The notes below the pieces were generated by a model. It did not search any database. It worked only from the letters and a program-made list of their open reading frames with translations, and had not been told where the DNA came from. A DNA stretch of 9,239 bases from UBA1412 sp964609795. Its GTDB lineage: Bacteria > Verrucomicrobiota > Verrucomicrobiia > Limisphaerales > UBA1412. Shown in pieces: positions 1-6,872 of this stretch (the first letter of the stretch is position 1; every line of letters begins with the position of its first letter). The translations under genes and the position numbers were made by a program. Location of the stretch: assembly GCA_964609795.1 (NCBI GenBank), contig CAZSTC010000085.1:1-9239 (forward strand). Direction: 5' to 3'.

Positions 1-4
1 TGTA

Positions 5-156
5 CCCGGGGTCTTCGACCCCGGGCTATAAGATGGGTATGCTCCGCATACCTCAGATTTGCTGCACCCCGAAGGGGTGCAGAGGAAAACAATTCACACC
101 TGCGGGAATACAAAACACATTCGCATACCTCAAGAATGCGCATCCTGACGGATGCG
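5..156. repeat. Left intergenic cluster of short hairpin modules
   Basis: Four perfect inverted repeats with tiny loops lie in a row. Module A has 9-bp arms (5-13 and 17-25, CCCGGGGTC/GACCCCGGG, loop TTC) followed by CTATA. Module B has 7-bp arms (36-42 and 46-52, GGTATGC/GCATACC, loop TCC). Module C has 9-bp arms (62-70 and 74-82, CTGCACCCC/GGGGTGCAG, loop GAA). Module D has 7-bp arms (139-145 and 150-156, CGCATCC/GGATGCG, loop TGAC). A, B and C recur near the right end of the window with the same stems and other loop triplets. None is followed by a T tract, so they are not ordinary terminators. They resemble the REP-like intergenic palindromes of PVC-group genomes; the mechanism of spread is unknown. 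Confidence 0.8.
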
Positions 157-278
157 GTGGAAAACGTTTTGAAAAGCGCCGGATAAAGACCGATTCGGGA
201 AGAATGCGGTTTTTATGCGGCGCCTGTTTAATTCCGTGCGGACCGCCCTACAAGTTATGGGCGGCCAGTGGGCGTATC
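157..278. other. Intergenic stretch downstream of the exported hydrolase gene
   Basis: I find no convincing gene here. It contains the palindrome AAAACGTTTT (161-170) and an inverted repeat with 6-bp arms CCGCCC/GGGCGG (243-248 and 259-264, 10-nt loop) lying 15 bp past the stop codon of the minus-strand hydrolase gene. That repeat could help end transcription, but no T-rich tract follows on the minus strand, so I do not call it an intrinsic terminator. Confidence 0.4.
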
Positions 279-1958
279 TCAATAGCCGTCGATCCGGTAG
301 TTTACTTCTCCGAGCTCGTTCGTGGCCGGGATTTCCGATGACAGGTCTATCTGATAGTACGGATCACCGCCTCCTTTACCATCGTTATATTTGGGAGGCA
401 GGGTTTTGCCCGAAAGCCTCGCAGGCGGATAAAAACTATAATCCGATACTGCTGCCCGGCACTGTTCGATCCGGTCCGGGAACACCCGGATCACCATAAG
501 ATCAAAAGACCAGATGAGGTCGCGCCCCATCTCGACCTCCGGGCAATGCGCCTTGACACTGTTGAGCGCACTAGCCACGGTGTCGTCCGCTGTCGGGAAG
601 TGGGTCGCGATCGTCAATTTGGGTTTGGGTTCGATCTGCTTCAGGATGTAGCCGAAGGCCCCCTGCGTCGTATGAGAACTATTCTGAATATTCATCAGCG
701 CGTTAACCGTCGTTTGATATTCGGCATAGAGCGGATCATCAACGGAAGGAGCTGCATCCAGGCCCATGCTTTTATAGGACCAGACATCCGGCGGGACCAC
801 CATTTCATGGATGAAGACATCGACTCCCTTGCCGGCATTTTTGGCCTGCTCGACGCAGTTTGTTTCGGGCTTGGTGTCGCTCGTATAAATCATGTTCAAC
901 TCGTCACCGCCGGGAGTTTTCCAGCTCAGTTTATAGCCCATGGAGCCCTTGCGGCAGTGGATTACCGGGAAGTGCGTGATGGTTGCACTCGTAAGGGCAT
1001 TGCTGTAGGCCACTCCGCCGACCTGCCTCCAATCCAACTCGATAGGCACCATGGCGTAAGCGTCATTAGGGGCATCCTCGCCAACGGGCAGCGGCTCATG
1101 CGGCAAACCCCAACTGGCTTGAGTGGGCGGTTGGTAATCCTCATAGGCGGTACCCTGGAAGCTGAAGCTCTCCGTATGCCAGCGCAGTGCTTCGCGCAGA
1201 TGCGAGCAAAAAGCTTTTACTCCGTCATCGTAAAAATTACCGGAATTGGCCGGGCTTTCAATGCCGGTCGGCCCCGAGCCCCAGACATAAAGCGGGGACT
1301 TGCGGTCTGCCGAGGGACCGAAGCAGTAGGTATGGACCAGATCGCTCATGTGATCGCCATGCAGGTGATTAATGAACACCTTATCCATCAGCCGATAGCC
1401 CACCTTGGCGGCGGCATAATTGGCTGAGACCCCGGCGCCCATATCGAAGATGAATTGATCCACCGGCTTGCCATGATAGTAGGTGTCGCTGGGATCATCC
1501 TGCCAGCCTACCTCGACGAAAACGCTCATCTCCGCTTGAGCCCGGCGCACCGGCAGGGGAATCATTGAGCCCATGAAAGTGATCCGCATTTCATTTGTAT
1601 CGAGCGGGGTGAGCGGATCAAACAGCGGCAGTTTTTCGAAATAGGTATAGTGTTCTGTCGCTTGATAGTCGGGGTCCGGCGAAACGACCCTGTAGAACAT
1701 CGGCACATCCACAGTGCCTTCGGGGCCCAGCCCGGTAAGGTTCGCGTCAGCGTCTTTCCAGGAGTACCAATGATTTGTCCCGTCCGGGGACCACTGTACA
1801 GCGCGGTTCGTGCCCGTTCCGCCCGTATCCTTCCAGCTCAGTTTTCCATTACGGCTGAATGAAGTAATTTCCAACTGCGACTGCGCAATCGTAAGAGCCG
1901 AAGCAGCAACCGCAATTGTCGTTACGATCGTTGCCTGCACGGCATATCTCTTTTTCAT
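279..1958 (-). CDS. Exported metallo-beta-lactamase-fold hydrolase with N-terminal beta domain
   Basis: This is a predicted exported metal-dependent hydrolase of 559 residues. I chose the MKKRYAV start at 1958, not the ATG at 1988, because AGGAAGGA lies just upstream and it places a classical signal peptide at the N-terminus (KKR, hydrophobic core, probable cleavage near residues 25-27). Residues about 28-95 form a small beta-rich domain (ITSFSRNGKLSW to FYRVV) of a type seen in Verrucomicrobiota-like secreted proteins. The MBL domain follows: HLHGDH at 198-203 (H198, H200, D202, H203), a later His in VIHCRKG, the TSDTKP Asp near 361, and ATHFP with H453. The layout is RNase Z-like. Related proteins may carry database names such as the guanitoxin-pathway hydrolase GntH, recalled from memory; no guanitoxin neighbours are present, so I give no symbol. 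Substrate unknown. It has its own AT-rich upstream region, and MBL fold is certain from the motifs. Confidence 0.9.
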   Translation of the reverse strand: MKKRYAVQATIVTTIAVAASALTIAQSQLEITSFSRNGKLSWKDTGGTGTNRAVQWSPDGTNHWYSWKDADANLTGLGPEGTVDVPMFYRVVSPDPDYQATEHYTYFEKLPLFDPLTPLDTNEMRITFMGSMIPLPVRRAQAEMSVFVEVGWQDDPSDTYYHGKPVDQFIFDMGAGVSANYAAAKVGYRLMDKVFINHLHGDHMSDLVHTYCFGPSADRKSPLYVWGSGPTGIESPANSGNFYDDGVKAFCSHLREALRWHTESFSFQGTAYEDYQPPTQASWGLPHEPLPVGEDAPNDAYAMVPIELDWRQVGGVAYSNALTSATITHFPVIHCRKGSMGYKLSWKTPGGDELNMIYTSDTKPETNCVEQAKNAGKGVDVFIHEMVVPPDVWSYKSMGLDAAPSVDDPLYAEYQTTVNALMNIQNSSHTTQGAFGYILKQIEPKPKLTIATHFPTADDTVASALNSVKAHCPEVEMGRDLIWSFDLMVIRVFPDRIEQCRAAVSDYSFYPPARLSGKTLPPKYNDGKGGGDPYYQIDLSSEIPATNELGEVNYRIDGY

Positions 1959-1960
1959 AT

Positions 1961-1968
1961 TCCTTCCT
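1961..1968 (-). promoter_or_regulatory. Shine-Dalgarno site of the exported hydrolase
   Basis: AGGAAGGA on the minus strand ends two bases before the ATG at 1958. It decides the start in favour of the signal-peptide methionine over the ATG ten codons upstream. It is the only clear ribosome binding site I see among the seven genes. Confidence 0.7.
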
Positions 1969-2117
1969 ATTCTGGAGTCAGGACACACTGCAACGAAGTA
2001 ATCAACTTTTCATCTGCTATACCCAATCGCACTGTAACCAAAACTCGATCGTAAAGTAGCTCTTTCGAAAAAGGATTACAAGCCCGCTCTGATATTTTTT
2101 TTAATATTTATAAATTG

Positions 2118-2145
2118 CTTATATGCAATATATTACAAAATACAA
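2118..2145 (-). promoter_or_regulatory. Possible promoter of the exported hydrolase
   Basis: On the minus strand TTGTAT (2145-2140) and TATAAG (2123-2118) are separated by 16 bp, a reasonable match to a sigma-70-type promoter. It lies in the most AT-rich stretch of the window (about 2086-2160). A start near 2111 would leave a leader of about 150 nt. The small palindrome ATTGC/GCAAT (2114-2118 and 2125-2129) overlaps the -10 box and could bind a regulator. Assigned by eye only. Confidence 0.3.
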
Positions 2146-2178
2146 TTACCGAAAAATATGAGCTTTACGGGTATTCAG

Positions 2179-2201
2179 AAAAATTTGAGAGCTGATGCTC
2201 C
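2179..2201 (-). terminator. Weak intrinsic terminator candidate after the pseudouridine synthase
   Basis: Directly after the stop codon, on the minus strand, a short stem GAGC/GCTC (2200-2197 and 2192-2189, 4-nt loop, extendable by one G-U pair) is followed by AAATTTTTC. The stem is short for an efficient terminator, but its position at the end of the three-gene minus-strand group fits. Confidence 0.3.
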
Positions 2202-3170
2202 TCAGGACTCCACGGGAGGATTCCAGCCGGTGAGTTTTTGGGCGGCCTGAGCAAAATCTTCCGGAAGCGGTGCGGTGAAATTCATCGGTTTGCCGCTGGC
2301 GGGATGGGTGAAGGAGAGCTTCCAGGCGTGGAGCATCTGGCGCCCGAGCGCATAGCGGGTCTTCTCCTTGAGCTGCGCATTCTGCCGCTTGCCGTAAAGA
2401 GAATCGCCGACCAGCGGATAGCCCACATGCTTGAAGTGAACCCGGACCTGATGCGTTCTGCCGGTATGAATCCGGACTTCTGCGAGCGTGACATGCTCGC
2501 CCTTGGCCAGAACGCGGTAGGTGGTAAGGGCCTCACGGCCGCTGCGGGAATCTTTACTGACGGTCATTCGCTTGCGGTTGACGCTGTCGCGTTCAATGGG
2601 AGCGTCTATTTTTCCCTCGCGAGCGATCCCGGTTCCGCAGAGAAGCGCCAAATAGATTTTGCAGGTCGTGCGATCCTTGAATTGCCGGGCCAGGCTCTGG
2701 TGGGTGGCGTCGTTCTTGGCGGCAATCAAGGCGCCGCTGGTATCTTTATCGAGTCTGTGGACAATCCCCGGACGCGCCACGCCGCCAATGCCGCTCAATT
2801 GCCCCCGACAGTGATGGAGCAGCGCATTGACAATCGTATGCTCGACATGGCCGGCAGCCGGATGCACACAGACTCCGGGGAGTTTGTTGATGACCAGGAG
2901 TGACTCATCTTCAAACAAAATATCCAGCCCCATATCCTCGGGCTGTGCCTCGGCCGGTTTGGGTTCAGGCCAGTGAAGAGTCACGAGGTCGCCCGCACGG
3001 GGATGGCGAGTCGGGCGAATATTTTCCCCATTCACCTGAATGTGGCCCTCGGCAATGAGGCGCTGGAGAGTCGCGCGAGATTGCTCTGGATAGCGAGCCT
3101 TCAGGAAGACATCCATCCGCTCGCCGGGCAGGCTTACCTCAATTCTGAATTGCTCGCTATTTTTTTCCAT
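2202..3170 (-). CDS. rluD: RluD-family 23S rRNA pseudouridine synthase
   Basis: This enzyme is expected to isomerise uridines to pseudouridine in 23S rRNA, in the cytoplasm. From the MEKNSEQ start it has 322 residues, close to E. coli RluD (326). An S4 RNA-binding domain occupies about residues 15-60 (ERMDVFLKARYPEQSRATLQ). The catalytic motif HRLDKDTSG gives D141 as the catalytic aspartate, and TGRTHQVRVH is the conserved motif III. The start at 3170 was chosen over the in-frame ATG at 3236 because the extra 22 residues are not RluD-like and would overlap lgt by 80 bp. The chosen start overlaps the lgt end by 14 bp, and no clear Shine-Dalgarno is seen, so translation is probably coupled to lgt. 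RluA/RluC-type specificity cannot be excluded. Confidence 0.93.
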   Translation of the reverse strand: MEKNSEQFRIEVSLPGERMDVFLKARYPEQSRATLQRLIAEGHIQVNGENIRPTRHPRAGDLVTLHWPEPKPAEAQPEDMGLDILFEDESLLVINKLPGVCVHPAAGHVEHTIVNALLHHCRGQLSGIGGVARPGIVHRLDKDTSGALIAAKNDATHQSLARQFKDRTTCKIYLALLCGTGIAREGKIDAPIERDSVNRKRMTVSKDSRSGREALTTYRVLAKGEHVTLAEVRIHTGRTHQVRVHFKHVGYPLVGDSLYGKRQNAQLKEKTRYALGRQMLHAWKLSFTHPASGKPMNFTAPLPEDFAQAAQKLTGWNPPVES

Positions 3171-3942
3171 TCTGAGAAGGGGGAAGGGTCGGATTGGTCC
3201 CGCGCCGATAAATCCAAAGTCCCACACCGACGGCAAAAATCAGCCCGGCAATACACTGGGCCTGCGTCAGGGATAGGAAAACACCGGGTACATCGCCGCG
3301 GAAAAACTCGGTCGTGAAACGGATGAGCCCATAACCAACCAGATAATAGGCCGTGATCTGTCCGTTATACGTGCGGCGTCGGAAAAAATACTCCAGGAAC
3401 CCGAAGAGAATCAGGTTCAGTCCCATTTCATAGAGCTGCACGGGGTGGAGATGCGTTCCGTGGGTTTCATGCCAATCGGGGTAAGAGAATCCATAACCGG
3501 AGCCGGTCGGGCAACCATAGCAGCAGCCGTTAATGAAGCAGCCCAACCTGCCCAGAGCATGACCTACCGCCAGACTGGGCCCAAGAATATCGAGAAAAAT
3601 CCAGACCGGTATTTTATTCTTCACCAGATAAAACGCCGTCGTCACTACGCTGAAGAGGAACCCTCCGAAATAAATCAAACCGCCGCGCTGGACCGCAAAA
3701 ATTTCCCACAAGGGCTGGCCGGCAAAATACTCATCCCAGTAGGTGATGACGAAAAGTGCCCGGGCACCGATCAGGGCGCCGCCCACAATCCAGGGAATCG
3801 AATCCATGAATTCTTTGGGAGTAACCGACGTGAGCCGTGCACGCAGCGCCCCAGTCCAGACACCAGCCAGGATGCCCAGAACGAACATCACCCCGTACCA
3901 ATAGATCGGGTGACCCGCTATTTCAAAAGCAACTCTTTCCAT
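3157..3942 (-). CDS. lgt: Prolipoprotein diacylglyceryl transferase
   Basis: Lgt moves diacylglycerol from phosphatidylglycerol to the lipobox cysteine of prolipoproteins, the first step of lipoprotein maturation, in the inner membrane. The 261-residue product is polytopic, with a typical N-terminus (HPIYWYGVMFVLG, residues 11-23). It has the Lgt signature GRLGCFINGCCYG (131-143, R132 matching E. coli R143), HPVQLYE (166-172) and GLIRFTTEFFR (205-215; R208, E212). The signature is the cysteine-containing form, in which the E. coli N146 and E151 positions are Cys, and the E. coli His103 position reads Phe (GGLIYFGG). I recall such variants in other phyla and still expect an active enzyme. It follows the oxidoreductase gene by 45 bp and overlaps the pseudouridine synthase, suggesting one operon. 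No strong Shine-Dalgarno precedes the ATG. Confidence 0.95.
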   Translation of the reverse strand: MERVAFEIAGHPIYWYGVMFVLGILAGVWTGALRARLTSVTPKEFMDSIPWIVGGALIGARALFVITYWDEYFAGQPLWEIFAVQRGGLIYFGGFLFSVVTTAFYLVKNKIPVWIFLDILGPSLAVGHALGRLGCFINGCCYGCPTGSGYGFSYPDWHETHGTHLHPVQLYEMGLNLILFGFLEYFFRRRTYNGQITAYYLVGYGLIRFTTEFFRGDVPGVFLSLTQAQCIAGLIFAVGVGLWIYRRGTNPTLPPSQNGKK

Positions 3943-3987
3943 CTCAATAATTCTGAACTTTCACTTAAGCTTAAACCGAAACGAATT

Positions 3988-5061
3988 TTAAAAGTCGGGC
4001 GAACTTATCCCGCATTCCCGGCGAATTTTTTCCATCAAGACGGCTGTCTGAAGCGTCTCCTCTAACGGCATGAGGGGCGACTCCCTGAGCCCGGAGGCAA
4101 TGCACCCGGCGACGTGCTCTATTTCAAAGCCGAACCCGTTGCCCTCATATTGGTGTTCAATCCGCCTTTCGAGAACTTCGGAGTTGGGCTGGGAGCCTTC
4201 CTTGCCGCCATGAATCCGACACAGAGCCAGCGGCGCTTTCCAGAAGGGGCACGGAATATGAATGGCGGCCCGCTCCGCAAAGAGATAAGCCTCTTTCTGC
4301 GTAATCGTGTCGATGGAAGCCGCCAGACGGGAAAGGGAACCGGATTCATGCCGGGCGTTGATCAGAATCCGCGTATCCACTCCGGTGGAAGAAAGAACGG
4401 CCATCGCCTGAAAATCGACGATTTTGCCCAGGAAAAACTGAGACAGCGTCAAGGGATAGATGCCGACATCGTTGAGAGCGCCTCCGCCCAGATGGGGATC
4501 CATCAGGCGGCCCTGAGGGTTTAAATTGCCGACAAAGCCGAAATCCATCTCGGCCTGAGTCACGACGCCATACTCACGGCTCCGGACAATATCGCGCACT
4601 TGCCCAATTACCGGGAAGCATCGGCTCCAGAGTCCCTCCATGAGGAAGAGTCCCCGCTCACGGGAAAGAGCAATCAGCTCCCGGGTCTCTTCCGGGTGCA
4701 GGGTAAAAGGTTTTTCGCAAAGAACCGGTTTGCCGGCCAGGAGCGCCTGTTTGCACGCCGGGTAATGCTGACTATTCACCAGCCCGATATAGACCACATC
4801 CACATCCTGCCGCTCCAGGAGCTCATCGTAGCCGCCACAGGCATGGGGGATTCCGTGCTCACGGGCGAAATTCCTTGCACGCTCGGGGTCTCGAGAGGCC
4901 ACGGCGTGTGCGATGGAGCCCTGAGAAGCCTCCATCCGCTTCAATTCCGAAGCGAATTTCCCGGCAATCTTCCCGGTCCCGAGGATTCCCCAGCGGATCC
5001 TTGCTCCGTGGTTTTTCTCTTCGCTGGGAGTCTCCCTATTCTTTCCATTCATGGCATTCAT
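3988..5061 (-). CDS. Gfo/Idh/MocA-family NAD(P)-dependent oxidoreductase
   Basis: This is a cytoplasmic oxidoreductase of 357 residues acting on an unknown sugar, polyol or related alcohol. The Rossmann fold starts at IRWGILGTGKIAGKF (residues 22-36). EKP at 116-118 supplies the family's catalytic lysine (K117), and NDVGIYPL gives D198 and Y202, with the same four-residue spacing as the catalytic Asp/Tyr pair of dimeric dihydrodiol dehydrogenase. LMEGLWSRCFP (140-150) also fits that subgroup, which includes NADP-dependent D-xylose dehydrogenases. About 20 residues precede the Rossmann strand. ATG codons at 5061 and 5052 are both possible starts, and neither has a clear Shine-Dalgarno. It is the first gene of the probable operon with lgt and rluD, an association with no obvious functional link, and is divergent from the MFS gene. 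Confidence 0.9.
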   Translation of the reverse strand: MNAMNGKNRETPSEEKNHGARIRWGILGTGKIAGKFASELKRMEASQGSIAHAVASRDPERARNFAREHGIPHACGGYDELLERQDVDVVYIGLVNSQHYPACKQALLAGKPVLCEKPFTLHPEETRELIALSRERGLFLMEGLWSRCFPVIGQVRDIVRSREYGVVTQAEMDFGFVGNLNPQGRLMDPHLGGGALNDVGIYPLTLSQFFLGKIVDFQAMAVLSSTGVDTRILINARHESGSLSRLAASIDTITQKEAYLFAERAAIHIPCPFWKAPLALCRIHGGKEGSQPNSEVLERRIEHQYEGNGFGFEIEHVAGCIASGLRESPLMPLEETLQTAVLMEKIRRECGISSPDF

Positions 5062-5082
5062 CGCAGCCTGCGGCTATCTTCA

Positions 5083-5130
5083 CACAAAGCCCTGCTGCAA
5101 GAAAGATCAAAGATTGGCTTGGCCTTTGTG
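5083..5130. promoter_or_regulatory. Inverted repeat in the divergent intergenic region
   Basis: CACAAAG (5083-5089) and CTTTGTG (5124-5130) are perfect inverted 7-bp arms 34 bp apart, in the 121-bp gap between the divergent oxidoreductase and MFS genes. It could be an operator pair shared by both genes, but a repeat of this size can arise by chance. Confidence 0.25.
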
Positions 5131-5166
5131 CTAAAGGTCGATAAAATGGCCCGTCTTTTGGCGATA

Positions 5167-5172
5167 TATAAT
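5167..5172 (+). promoter_or_regulatory. Perfect -10 box close to the MFS start codon
   Basis: TATAAT ends 10 bp before the MFS ATG at 5183. If used, transcription would begin about 3-4 bases before the ATG, giving a leaderless or nearly leaderless mRNA, consistent with the absence of a Shine-Dalgarno. No good -35 box is seen 16-18 bp upstream. Confidence 0.35.
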
Positions 5173-5182
5173 TAAATAGATC

Positions 5183-6781
5183 ATGAGCTCAGGTTCTTAC
5201 AATACTTCAGGAAGCTGGTGGCGGCATTTAAAGGGTTACCACTGGTTTGTTTTTATTTTGGCGGCTTGCGGATGGATGTTCGACACCATGGATCAGCAGC
5301 TTTTTACTGCCTCCAGGGCGGATGCGATCAAAGAGCTTCTACCCCTGGCAGGTGAAGCCGAAAGATACAACGCGGGCTCCTGGGTGACTACGATTTTCAT
5401 TATCGGCTGGGCTTTGGGAGGTCTCGTTTTCGGTGTCCTGGGAGATCGCTGGGGCCGCGCCAAGACGATGGCGCTCACGATTGTCCTTTATGCCGCCTTC
5501 ACCGGTCTGAGCGGTATGGCCACTTCAGAGTTCAGCCTGGCGCTGGGAAGAGCTCTGGGAGAAATGGGGATCACTTTCACCCCTTATCACTTTTTCACGA
5601 TTGGCCGCTTCCTGACCGGTCTGGGTGTCGGCGGAGAGTTTGCCGTCGGTGCCGCGCTGGTGGCTGAAGTCATGCCCGAGAAGGCCCGCGCGGGTGCCCT
5701 GGGTATGATGCAGGCACTCTCGGCGGTGGGCAACCTCGTCGGAGCCTGGCTTCTGGGTGTCATCGTCCCACTCTGGGGCTGGCAGGGACTCTACTTCGTG
5801 GGGACTTTCCCGGCGCTGATCGGCGTCGTGGTATTCTTCAAAATGCGTGAACCCGAAAAATGGGTGGCGGCCAGAGCAGCCGCATTGGCCAACCCGAACG
5901 ATAAATCCAAGCAGTTCGGCAGCATCAAGGATTTGTTCACCCATCCGCTCTGGAGGCGCAACGTCCTGGTCGGCATCGCGCTGGCCGCGGCCGGTGTCCT
6001 GGGTCTTTGGGGTGCAGGTTTCTGGAGCTCGGACCTCATTAAATCGATTATCCCGACGATGAGCCAGGCGGATAAGGTGCGCTATGAACAACTGGTCTCG
6101 GCCGCTCCGGTCCAACAGGTTGAGATGATCCAGGCGATGGATGAGAAGCAGCAGCATCAGTTTGAGCAGTTCCGCCTGAACCTGGAAATCAAGCCGCGCA
6201 CGGCGCCGGATAAAATCTTCACCGAACCGCTGAGCGACCTGGAAATCGCCGAATTCAAATCAATGATCCCCAGAGCGATGGATGAGAACAGCAAGACGCG
6301 GCTCCGCTCCAAAGCGCTGATGTTGCAACAGGTGGGCGCCTTCTTCGGAATGTATGTCTTCTTCCTGGTTTCGGGGCGTATCGGACGCAAAGCCACCTTC
6401 TTCGGCGCACTCTTGATGGGATGGATTGCCGTCACGCTCGTCTTCCTGACTTTCAACAACGCTTCTCAAATCTGGTATTTGTGGCCGTTCCTGGGCTTCT
6501 CGACCCTGGCACCTTTTGGCGGTTATGCCGTCTACCTGCCCGAGCTCTTCCCCACACGCCTGAGGAGCACCGGCATCAGCTTCTGCTACAACGTGGGCCG
6601 CTTTATTACGGCCGCCGGAGTCCTGATGCTGGGGAGTCTGGCCGTCTCGCTGGACGGAAAAACTTCCTTTGCCGGATTCCGTTTAGCTGCTGTTTTGATT
6701 GCAACTTCCTACGTAATTGGTTTAATAGCACTCATCTGGGCGCCAGAGACGGCCAACAAGCCTTTGCCCGAGGATGAATAA
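5183..6781 (+). CDS. MFS transporter with enlarged periplasmic loops
   Basis: This inner-membrane secondary transporter of 532 residues resembles the sugar/organic-acid porters of the major facilitator superfamily. Family motifs are GDRWGRAKTM (87-96, cytoplasmic loop 2-3), GRFLTGLGVGGEFAVGAAL (141-159), AEVMPEKARAG (161-171), SGRIGRKATF (397-406, loop 8-9) and PELFPTRLRSTG (453-464). Most members have 400-460 residues. The excess lies mainly in a hydrophilic, glutamine- and charge-rich insert of about 90 residues (287-378) between TM7 and TM8, plus about 25 extra residues (112-138) between TM3 and TM4. Both loops should face the periplasm. Substrate cannot be read from the sequence. The ATG at 5183 lacks a Shine-Dalgarno but is the only good start before TM1 (about 19-38). 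The next gene, 91 bp downstream, probably has its own promoter. Confidence 0.92.
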   Translation: MSSGSYNTSGSWWRHLKGYHWFVFILAACGWMFDTMDQQLFTASRADAIKELLPLAGEAERYNAGSWVTTIFIIGWALGGLVFGVLGDRWGRAKTMALTIVLYAAFTGLSGMATSEFSLALGRALGEMGITFTPYHFFTIGRFLTGLGVGGEFAVGAALVAEVMPEKARAGALGMMQALSAVGNLVGAWLLGVIVPLWGWQGLYFVGTFPALIGVVVFFKMREPEKWVAARAAALANPNDKSKQFGSIKDLFTHPLWRRNVLVGIALAAAGVLGLWGAGFWSSDLIKSIIPTMSQADKVRYEQLVSAAPVQQVEMIQAMDEKQQHQFEQFRLNLEIKPRTAPDKIFTEPLSDLEIAEFKSMIPRAMDENSKTRLRSKALMLQQVGAFFGMYVFFLVSGRIGRKATFFGALLMGWIAVTLVFLTFNNASQIWYLWPFLGFSTLAPFGGYAVYLPELFPTRLRSTGISFCYNVGRFITAAGVLMLGSLAVSLDGKTSFAGFRLAAVLIATSYVIGLIALIWAPETANKPLPEDE

Positions 6782-6828
6782 CCGGAGGAGAAACCGCAAA
6801 AAACAACTCTTCTTCGGGGGGTGTTTTG
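6782..6828 (+). terminator. Possible terminator after the MFS gene
   Basis: CCGGAGGAGA (6782-6791) can pair with TCTTCTTCGG (6808-6817) over ten positions including two G-U pairs, with a 16-nt loop. A G run and then TGTTTTG follow. The wobble pairs and the G run between stem and T tract make this uncertain. Confidence 0.25.
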
Positions 6829-6853
6829 TTGCTCTCTCGCGCTGATCTCCAGA

Positions 6854-6859
6854 TATACT
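6854..6859 (+). promoter_or_regulatory. -10-like box close to the pldA start codon
   Basis: TATACT ends 13 bp before the ATG at 6873. TTGCTC (6829-6834) is a weak -35 candidate 19 bp upstream. A start near 6866 would leave a leader of only about 7 nt without a Shine-Dalgarno. Confidence 0.35.
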
Positions 6860-6872
6860 GATAAAAACGATT

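Noticed and set aside
5..156. CRISPR array
   Set aside because: The repeated units are different hairpins at irregular spacing, without identical direct repeats separated by unique spacers, and no cas gene is present.
546..1427. Open frame of 293 codons on the plus strand
   Set aside because: It lies wholly antisense to the metallo-hydrolase gene, which has catalytic motifs and a good ribosome binding site. The antisense product shows no recognisable domain.
2158..2250. Small plus-strand open frame of 30 codons starting at 2158
   Set aside because: It lacks a ribosome binding site and runs antisense into the 3' end of the pseudouridine synthase gene.
3965..3974. Palindrome TTAAGCTTAA between the oxidoreductase and lgt genes
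   Set aside because: A 10-bp palindrome alone in a 45-bp gap is too short to support an operator or promoter call.
3445..4065. Open frame of 206 codons on the plus strand across lgt
   Set aside because: Antisense to lgt and to the end of the oxidoreductase gene; no family features.
5525..6157. Open frame of 210 codons on the minus strand within the MFS gene
   Set aside because: Antisense to a clear MFS coding sequence, with a His/Asp/Arg-rich product of no domain character.
6784..6790. GGAGGAG as a ribosome binding site for a gene after the MFS stop
   Set aside because: No ATG follows at a usable distance. The GTG at 6821 is too far away and out of frame with pldA. The bases may instead belong to a terminator stem.
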